From: Hypomyces perniciosus
Taxonomy: Eukaryota; Ascomycota; Sordariomycetes; Hypocreales; Hypocreaceae
DNA: 64,000 nucleotides
Direction: 5' to 3'
Assembly (NCBI GenBank): GCA_008477525.1
Contig: SPDT01000002.1
Coordinates: 3,348,001 to 3,412,000, forward strand
Each line of letters starts with the position of its first letter. The first letter of the stretch is position 1. Both the position numbers and the translations under genes were made by a program. Below, piece after piece: positions 56,373 through 64,000 of the stretch. Below the pieces are notes generated by a model. The model was not told where the DNA came from, did no database searches, and saw only the letters and a list, made by a program, of their open reading frames with translations.

Positions 56373-57183
56373 CTTTTCTATCTTTTTCTTTGCCCTTCTC
56401 TTCTCCTTTTTATTTGTCTCTCTCTCACCTCGCGTCTGTTCGTCCCTCTTTGACGTCTCGTACTTGATCCCTAGACTGATGTGGTGAAGAGAGAAGTAAA
56501 AGCGTCGGGTGTTTTTCCAACTAAAACCGAGTGGGGTTCATATCCTGAGTTATATCCGAGTCAAAAACAGCCTACTATTACCACTACCTATGATGATAGA
56601 ACTATTAATAAATCAAGGCCTAAATATCATGGAGCTCTGCTTTTTCAGGAGCGTAAATTATTATAAACAGTGGCCTCCCCATTGTAAAAGAGGGAAGGGG
56701 CCTAAAATACAAGGTTTAAGCTGCATCTGAATCGATTCAGACGGGTCTGTAATTGTACTAATACCCTGCATAGGAGACTAACATCCTTGGATGCTTGATT
56801 TGGCCCCCAGTCACCTACTACTAGTCGTATAAGCTCGATGTTTGTTAGACCGAGGAGGCAGGTAAAATACAAGCTGTCCACTAATAGTGCTCCGTACTCG
56901 TATGTAATAGTAGTTATTATCAAGTTCAGCTCTCGGTCCTTGCCAAGGCGCGTGGCGCCTTTTGCATTCTCGCATTCGTCGCATAGAAGCTTCGTATCGA
57001 ATAGGTACTAATCAGAAGGCCGAACCGAAGATCCATTAATGGCGCGCGGAGGATAAACGAAACCGTCATCTCAAAAAGTAGCACTATCTATCCGTCGCAT
57101 CTTATCTATCTTTGATCTCCCTCCACTCATGTCGCTCCTTTAACTAAGGTACCAAATGATTCACAGCATCGCAACCCGTCACC
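56373..57183. promoter_or_regulatory. Shared intergenic region of the PBP-like (-) and MFS (+) genes
   Basis: Divergent starts lie 811 bp apart. A small perfect stem AAGGCGC-GTG-GCGCCTT lies at 56945-56961. Pyrimidine-rich leaders flank both starts. No gene inside. Confidence 0.5.
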
Positions 57184-58885
57184 ATGCCATATGTCGAATT
57201 GGATGAGGCCGGGGATGCACCGCTTCTGGATGCATATGAATCCGAAGATGAATCAATCACCTCCCACGAGTCGCGCCAGAAACCAACATTAAAAAGGCCC
57301 ATGTTTGCGCGATGGCAGGTCAAGTCCCCAAAGAAAATCGTCTTGCTCGTCGCCTTTCTCATGTTTTGCATCGTGTCGATTTCTATGCTCTTGCTCCTGC
57401 CTGTGTATCGCCTGATTGAGGATTCTGTCTGCCATGTTTACTACGGAGACGATTCTCTGGATCTGATTGAGGAGATGAAGTGCAAAGTCGACGATGTGCA
57501 GGCGCGCTTGGCTTATGTGGTGGGCTGGATAGGACTACTCAGTTCAGTCATCTGTGCGTATCCTAGGAAATAGTTGCATTTGCTTTTCCTTTGAAGAGCG
57601 CGCTCCTTGCTGACATCGTCCAAAGCCTTGATTACCACCTTTCCGTATGGCATACTCGCCGACAAGATCGGACGCAAACCAACGGCAATGTTCGCTTACT
57701 TCGGGGCGAGTTTTTCTTTCTCGTGTGGACCCTTTATGCTTGCGAAGATGCAGCATCAGGTCCGCGATAACCCTTACTTGCTCATGACCGGCGCGTTACT
57801 CATACTTGCTGGTGGCGGAGTCCCAGTGTTGCTGGCAACCCTGTATGCGATCGCCGCCGATGTCAGTTCGGAGAAAGAGAAGTAAGTGCCCAAGTCCACC
57901 GGATCTTAACCTCATGCAACTGCTGACCTTTCTCAATAGAGCTGCTAGCTTTCTCTACCTCACCTTTGGAGCCTCAGCTGGAGCCCTTGTTGGTCCACTT
58001 GTTGCCGGATTTCTTATGGAGAAGTATGGGCCTTGGGTGCCGATTTACATGGCCTTTGAAATTATACCTTTCGCATTCTTGATATTCTTGTTTATCCCAG
58101 AAACATTGACTATTGATGCCAAGGCCCCGAAGACCGACCAAGAATTGCCAAACGACACCATGAGACATCGTATTACCAAAGGACTGAAGGACTTGGGCGA
58201 GTCTCTCAGCATGCTCAAAAACCCTAATATCCCGCTGGTCCTCATTACCTTCTTGTTCCAAAATGCGAAGCTTACAGCGCATGGCAGCATCTTGGTGCAA
58301 TACATCAGCAAGTATTTTGGGTGGCGCCTTGCTGAGACGAGTTTTCTTCTATCGCCCCTGGGCATCCTGAATCTCATTGTACTTGCAGTGCTCCCGAAGA
58401 TCTCGCAGATACTCAAGTCACGGCGCTTTGGATACACATCATTCGGAAAGGATCTTTTCCTAACCCGTACTTCGACCATGATTCTTCTTATCGGCTCGAT
58501 AATAGAGGGCTTCAGCCCCAACGTTGTCATATTCTTGATAGGCTTGTTCGTTGAGACCTTTGGAGCGGCGGCTAGCCCTCTGGCACGAGCCACCGTCACG
58601 CACTATGTTGAGCCAGAGTTCACTTCCAGACTTTATGCCTTGATCGGCATAAGTGAGATTACAGGGGCGGTATTTGGTGGACCTGTATTGGCTTGGTGTT
58701 TCGCCCAAGGTTTGCAAAGGAAAGGCATTTGGACTGGACTGCCGTGGTTCTATATCGCCTTTCTTTCTTTAGTGACTTGGATCGCATTGGTGTTTGTACG
58801 ACCGCCGCCTTTAGAGGATCCAGCGGACAGTGGGAACGGGGATGATTTGAACGGATTAGCAGCGGAGGTCCCTTATGAAGATTAG
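57184..58885 (+). CDS. MFS transporter, 12-TM, proton-coupled-type
   Basis: Three exons: 57184-57553, 57626-57881 and 57940-58885, giving 523 aa. Introns are GTGCGT...CAAAG and GTAAGT...AATAG. A 50-residue acidic then basic cytosolic N-terminus leads to TM1. A loop with two Cys (SVCHVYYGDD, EEMKCKVDDVQARLAY) follows. GILADKIGRKP is the motif A between TM2 and TM3. FGASAGALVGPLVAGFLMEKYG is the TM5 region typical of exporters. SRLYALIGISEITGAVFGGP lies in TM11. Substrate unknown. A polyadenylation-like AATAAA lies about 45 bp after the stop. It sits between the PBP-like gene and the ABCC gene, suggesting a transport-focused neighbourhood. Confidence 0.92.
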
Positions 58886-59716
58886 TCGTCCAACAGAGAG
58901 ATGTGGATGTGTCTATCTCTGTGTGCTGAAAATAAATGAATACTAATGGAGACACGAGCTCGAACATGTCAACATGTGGATGAGGCTCAACACAGACGCC
59001 GGATTTTGAGACAATGATCACCTTCCTAAAGCGACATCGCTAGATGGAAAACCAAGATGCGGATTTCGTTATCGCTGACGACGAGCCGCGCAACGATCGC
59101 GCGGCCGCAGAGATACGAAGTAAGGATGGGGATTTGAGATGAAGAAAAGGAATTCCAGGGCCCCAGCACACGGGTACGACTACCGACACTACAGTACCTA
59201 GTACTGATACCCAACAAGATACGGAGTACGGAGGAGGATTATTACTTTGAAAATCAATATTTGTATAGTAAAGATTGATAAAAGTTAAAAAGCATCTTCT
59301 CTACCTTCATTTCGTGATAATGTACAATATCATTGGGATTTCCTGCCTTTTTTATAATTTAAGTTTATTATGTTTAAAACAAAATACAATGCCAAGGTAT
59401 ACGAAGTAGTTCTTGATAGTTCGGGGAACTTTTGTCTCCCCACTGTACGGCACGTCAGCTCCATGTCATCCAGCTGCATGGTGCAATCCCCAAGCACCGT
59501 CATGATCCGATAGTCCTCAGTATGAAGGCCCAATCAGCTTTGTCGAACTGAGACCGGAGACCGGAGACCGGAGTCTGCCTCGAATGCGCGGCCCGAGGAC
59601 TATGTTGTGTCTTGATAAAGATGGCACAGCAGCCACTTTGAACCTCGGCCCGACCATTGATTGAGATGGTGCGCTCCCTGTCTTCTTGTCTTTTGGCTGT
59701 CGAACTGTGACAAAAA
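58886..59716. other. Intergenic 0.8 kb; promoter of the ABCC gene
   Basis: No gene is seen. It contains TACGAAGTA at 59114 and 59400, TACGGAGTA at 59220 and a 7-bp triple repeat at 59551-59571. Confidence 0.6.
59551..59571. repeat. AGACCGG triple tandem repeat
   Basis: Three unchanged 7-bp units, about 145 bp before the ABCC start. Confidence 0.9.
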
Positions 59717-62700
59717 ATGATTGATCACCGTTCATACAACGAGACAGAGTGTGGCGATGGCTTCCTGGGGCCAGGGGTTTGGGCCGAGAACTGTCGAGGA
59801 GGCTTCGACTTTACACGTGCGTTTCCAGCCAAGAAACGAAGTGAGATTTATACAGTATAACTGCTGACCTTTGAATAGTGGCATTTGAGGAGAGCATTCT
59901 AGGAATACTTCCTGCTGCATTGTTCCTGCTCCTCTCGATACCACGATCGATTTATCTCCTCAGAAGTCCTGACAGAGCAAAGCGACGCGCAGTCTACACA
60001 CCAAAGCTCGTCAGTACACACCCGCCATTCCATTTGATAGAGAAAAAGGCCACAAATTAACATTATACAAGATCACCTCAAGTGCGTATGCAGGCATCCA
60101 GGTCGGTTCTCTGGCTTTAGTGGCGTCTTCTCCTGGGATAAACACTCGTTTCTCCATTGCCGCTGCTGTTCTCAACCTCGTCTCTGCTTGCTGCATCGTC
60201 CTGCTCTCACATATCGAACACGTCAAGTCAATTCGGCCTTCTTTTCTACTTTCTGCCTATTTATTCACATCGTTACTCTTCGATGCTGCACGATTGCGCA
60301 CAGAATGGCTTCTCTCCGTCAACGTTGCATACGCTGCAGTGCTGTCTACTTCCACTGCTCTTAAGCTGGCTCTATTGATCTTAGAGAACGTGGAAAAGAG
60401 GCAGATCTTGGTCGACTTAGATAATGAGCAGTCCAAGGAGAGTACGAGCGGTCCGTTTAACCGCGGCTTCTTTGTATGGCTCAACTCGCTGCTCATCTCC
60501 GGCTGGGCTACCATTCTCACAAATCATGACCTGCCGACAATTTATGAGAAACTTTCGTCGGAGAAGCTGGCTACGAAATTTTCCAGACGATGGGATAAAG
60601 GTGAATGACTTGTGATTGCTTCATCGGATTTATATGTGCTGACGACGCGGACAGCGACTCAGGATGGGCGCGAGGCGTCTCTGGTTCTCAATACTGTCTA
60701 CATCCTCAAGTTCGAAATCATCAGTATCGTGCTCCCCCGAATGGCTACTATTGGATTGACCATAGCGCAGCCATTCCTTGTGTCACAGGCTTTGCGATTT
60801 CTATCCATGCCGAAAGATGGACATTCGGATAACATAGGATATGGCTTGATCGGCGCCTTTGCTTTGGTGTTCATTGGATCAGCTGTATGTTCACCTGGCC
60901 CCAAACATACCTTGTGTATGAACTAACTGGCTAGATCCTTACGGCTTGGTACGAGCACCTCACTTTTCGCGTTGGAGCTATGATTCGAGGTGGCCTCATC
61001 AGTCTTATCTACCGGAAGATGGTGATGCTTCCAACCAGCGAACTCAACGAATCATCCGCCCTCACACTGATGGGTAATGACATTGAAACTCTGGCCGCAA
61101 AGGTCAACGCATTGATCGTGGAGTCCTGGGCAAATGCAATCACTGTTGGGATCGCCATTTGGATGTTGTACGCACAGCTAGGCCCTGTTTGTGTCGCACC
61201 GATCGTCATGGCCATCAGTTAGTCTGACACCCAGATGCATTACTCTATATGAGTCTAACTGTTACAGTTGCCCTCACACTCTCTGGAATCCTTGGAAAGT
61301 CTCTGGTCGGCCGCCAAACTGAGTATCAAAAAGCGACGCAGGCCCGCATCAACTTCACATCCGAGGTCCTGGGATCAATGAAGGCGGTTAAGATGCTCGG
61401 ATTTACGGAGAGATTCTCACACTTGATTGAGCAAAAGCGAGACCAAGACTTGGGAGTCGGCAAGCACTACCGATGGACAATTGTCTGGAATAACGCGATT
61501 TGTAAGTAACACTAATTGCTATCACAATGTCTTAACTCTGGACTAATAGCTATCTCTTTGATAGCCAATGGCAACAACAGTCTCACACAGGCTGCTACAT
61601 TTGGTGCCTATGCCATCGCCGCCAAAATCTCTGGTAATCAATCCTTTTCAGCTTCACAAGCCATCACGGCGCTGTCTATTCTTAACGTCATGATGAACCC
61701 CCTTAATATTCTAATTGGTGTCATTCCAACGGCATTTGCTGCGCTTGGCTGCTTCAAGAGAATCCAGGAGTTCTTGTTTCTCAATGAGAGAGTAGATGGT
61801 CGTGATATTTGCCCAAAGCTGGGAAAGACCAGCACATCATCGAGCGACAAAGACCAATCTTCCCGGGACGGCATCGAGCTTCATGGGCTTGAACGAAACA
61901 CTGAAGACAGTACTCGCATCTCCATTACTGGAGGGGAATTCTCATGGGGAGAAACAAGAGTCTTGGGGAATATCAATGCGTCATTCCCTCAGACCAAGAC
62001 GGGGTCCCTCACTATGGTCATTGGCCCTATCGGGTCAGGAAAGTCTAGCTTGTTGAAGGCTATCCTCGGAGAGACGACGTCTGCAAAGGGCAGTGTCACG
62101 TTATCAACCCCGAGCGTTGCTTTCTGCGACCAAACACCTTGGGTTATGAATGCGACGATTCGAGACAACATAGTGGCGGAGTCCCGAGGATTCGAGGATA
62201 AGTGGTTCGACACAGTAGTCGAAGCCTGCGACCTGGCCCAAGACTTCGTACGACTACCAGCCGGTGTCTCTACAATCGTAGGTGATAAGGGCGTCAAGAT
62301 GAGCGGAGGCCAGAAGCAAAGACTGGTACGTGTGACAAGTGGCCTCTGGAAGTAATTAGCTAACAATATGGCCAGGCTATTGCACGCGCTCTCTACTCTC
62401 GGAAGCCAGTGGCTGTTTTTGACGATGTATTCAGTGGACTTGACAAAGCGACTGAACAGGCGGTCTTTACCCGTGTGTTTGGAAAGGATGGCTTGCTTTG
62501 TAGTAGCGGGACTACCGTCATCTTGGCGACTCATTCTGGTAAGTAGCACGACTCTGTTGATTACCGGCCGAGAGCTAAGTAGAGCTTCAGTTCATCTACT
62601 ACCTGAAGCCGATAACATCATCGCCCTCGGTCGAGATGGGGAGATTGTTGAACAGGGACCTTTTGCCAAACTTCGTTTCGGCGGCAAATACGTTCAGAGT

Positions 62701-64000
62701 CTCGACATCACCGAGCCAGAAACCGACGATGATGGTGAAAAATCATTGTCTAAACAACTCGTTGTCGAGAGATTGGAGAAATTAGAGCATACGGTCGAAG
62801 GGGAAGAAGAAGACGAAGACGAAGTTGAGGAGAAGCCACCAGCGAGTGACCGAAGCACCTTCAAATACTACTTCTCGACGATGCGACCGATTAGCTTGGT
62901 TATTGCGAGCAGCTATATCCTCTGTCAAACGTTTTCATATACTTTCAGATGTAGGTTTTCTAGCAGGCTTGGAACTTGTTGACTCTGCTGACTTTAGGTG
63001 CTCAGCGGTTTGGCTTACGTGGTGGGGTGATGGTCGAGGACGATCGAGCGATGATGTCGGATACTGGCTCAGCGTCTTCACAGTATTGGCCTTGGCCGAG
63101 GCGCTTTTTGTATGTTTGGCAATCATGTAAGTCATCCCAACATGGTGATACTTGGTAATGTGCTGCTAACCATCCAAACCAGGCATTTTCTGGTCATCAT
63201 CGGGCCAACAGCTGGAAGGACTCTTCACAACAGAGTCCTAAAGGCAGTGATGGAGTAGGTCTACCACTTCAAAATCCCTATTAAATATCCAATGCTAATC
63301 TATATCAGGGCTCCAATGTTGTTACTATCCAACACTGACACTGGCTCTTTGATCAATCGGTACGTGTTTTGGTAGACTGGTCGGTTGCGGGATGCTGACA
63401 ATTTGGTAGCTTCAGTCAGGATATGCGACTTGTGGACATAGATCTACCTGTTTCTCTGGTAGTATTCCTTTTTGGTGAGCTCTCTCTTAATCCCGGCAAT
63501 TATTGTGGCTAATGCAATCATTCAGATATCTGCGCTTGCTTTGGTATAGCTGGGCTCGCAGTCGCAGCAGTGAGTTGGTTTGCCGCTGCGGTGCCTTTCG
63601 TGATCGCCATTTTGGTCATGATCCAACGGTTCTATATCCGAACATCCAAGCAACTTCGTATCCTTGAGTAGGTCTTTTAGGTGCCCTTCGTTGGGGATTT
63701 TTGACTAATGCTAGTTGCAGAATTGAGCACAAGGCACCACTGTACTCTCATTTCCTCGAATCGATCCATGGCATAGCAACTATTCGCGCATTTGGCTGGA
63801 TACAGCCGTACACCTCCAAGAACCTCAGCCTTCTCGATGATGCGCAAAAGCCATCCTACCTTCTCAATTGCATTCAGAGGTGGCTCACACTAGTCCTGGA
63901 TCTTGTGGTCGCGGCCCTCACTATACTCCTGGTTGTCTTTGCCGTTGCCTTCAAGGGAAAGCTAAACCCTTCACTATTAGGTATCGCTCTAGTTAACATG
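59717..64000 (+). CDS. ABCC-type multidrug transporter, N-terminal 1174 residues (3' end outside window)
   Basis: Fifteen exons, all in frame: 59717-59816, 59879-60009, 60072-60600, 60655-60884, 60935-61217, 61268-61501, 61565-62325, 62376-62538, 62591-62950, 63006-63126, 63183-63254, 63309-63359, 63410-63474, 63526-63667, 63721-64000. The start ATG gives GFDFTLAFEESILGILPAA, the usual TMD0 opening. TMD0 spans about 30-200 and TMD1 about 235-570. NBD1 has Walker A GPIGSGKSS (K662), CDQTPWVMNATIRDNI (Q-loop), MSGGQKQR (about 748-755) and Walker B VAVFDDVFSGLD, with Asp for the catalytic Glu as is usual in ABCC NBD1. TMD2 follows, with IHGIATIRAFGW; NBD2 lies past the window. Acceptor 61564 is preferred over 61549 (five residues longer). 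Expected plasma- or vacuole-membrane exporter of drugs, conjugates or a secondary metabolite. Confidence 0.93.

Noticed and set aside
62951..62997. ABCC intron 9 ending at the nearer AG (62997)
   Set aside because: It shifts the frame away from VWLTWWGDG; the acceptor at 63005 restores the conserved transmembrane sequence.
1..64000. tRNA or rRNA genes
   Set aside because: I looked for the GGTTCGANNCC B-box on both strands; the few partial matches (for example near 35073 and 43090) lack a matching A-box and acceptor stem.
1..64000. CRISPR array or transposase/reverse-transcriptase gene
   Set aside because: Repeats are short and irregularly spaced, and no frame shows an integrase, transposase or RT motif.

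Overview
This is nuclear DNA of a filamentous ascomycete, most likely a Sordariomycete. Genes carry short spliceosomal introns (about 50-90 bp, GT...AG, with CTAAC/CTGAC-like branch sites). Intergenic spaces are long and intron-less bacterial features are absent. The gene types are typical of Pezizomycotina: NACHT NLR, F-box, Zn2Cys6 factor, terpene cyclase, GPI-anchored yapsin, MFS and ABCC pumps. I cannot fix the genus from sequence alone; Hypocreales would fit but is only an inference.

Layout. 1-0.56 kb: 3' end of a DHA2-type MFS transporter (+). 1.9-2.9: MARVEL membrane protein (+). 3.2-4.0: NOP16 ribosome-biogenesis factor (-). 4.5-5.9: TDA3-like FAD oxidoreductase (-). 5.9-8.1: gene-free, with a diverged tandem duplication. 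8.1-9.0: F-box protein (+). 9.5-10.9: class I terpene cyclase (-). 10.9-13.4: AT-rich gene-free DNA. 13.4-14.2: glutathione peroxidase (-), with a possible mitochondrial presequence. 14.6-18.4: NACHT NLR (-) with unusual C-terminal repeats. 21.8-23.9: secreted GPI-anchored aspartyl protease (+). 23.9-35.8: a very long gene-free stretch. 35.8-38.2: Zn2Cys6 transcription factor (+). 38.2-43.4: gene-free. 43.4-43.9: small Cys-rich protein (-). 44.7-46.1: DUG3 glutamine amidotransferase (-), divergent from 47.6-50.0: CDT2 WD40 protein (+). 50.4-51.8: heme-oxygenase-like tail-anchored protein (-). 52.9-54.5: DMT/EamA transporter (-). 55.4-56.4: periplasmic-binding-protein-like protein (-), divergent from 57.2-58.9: MFS transporter (+). 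59.7-64.0: 5' part of an ABCC transporter (+), running off the window.

Functional links are limited. NOP16, DUG3 and CDT2 are housekeeping genes. The right 11 kb is a run of transport and ligand-binding genes (DMT, PBP-like, MFS, ABCC). The terpene cyclase has no tailoring enzymes around it. The NLR, yapsin and F-box genes sit beside long gene-poor stretches, which looks like an accessory setting.

The most striking non-genic signal is a family of short palindrome-forming 9-mers, TACGGAGTA/TACTCCGTA and TACGAAGTA/TACTTCGTA. They occur about 30 times, in the spaces between genes and in none of the exons I modelled, and in places are stacked into perfect 16-24 bp palindromes. All exon models were built by eye from splice signals and reading frames; no homology search was run.
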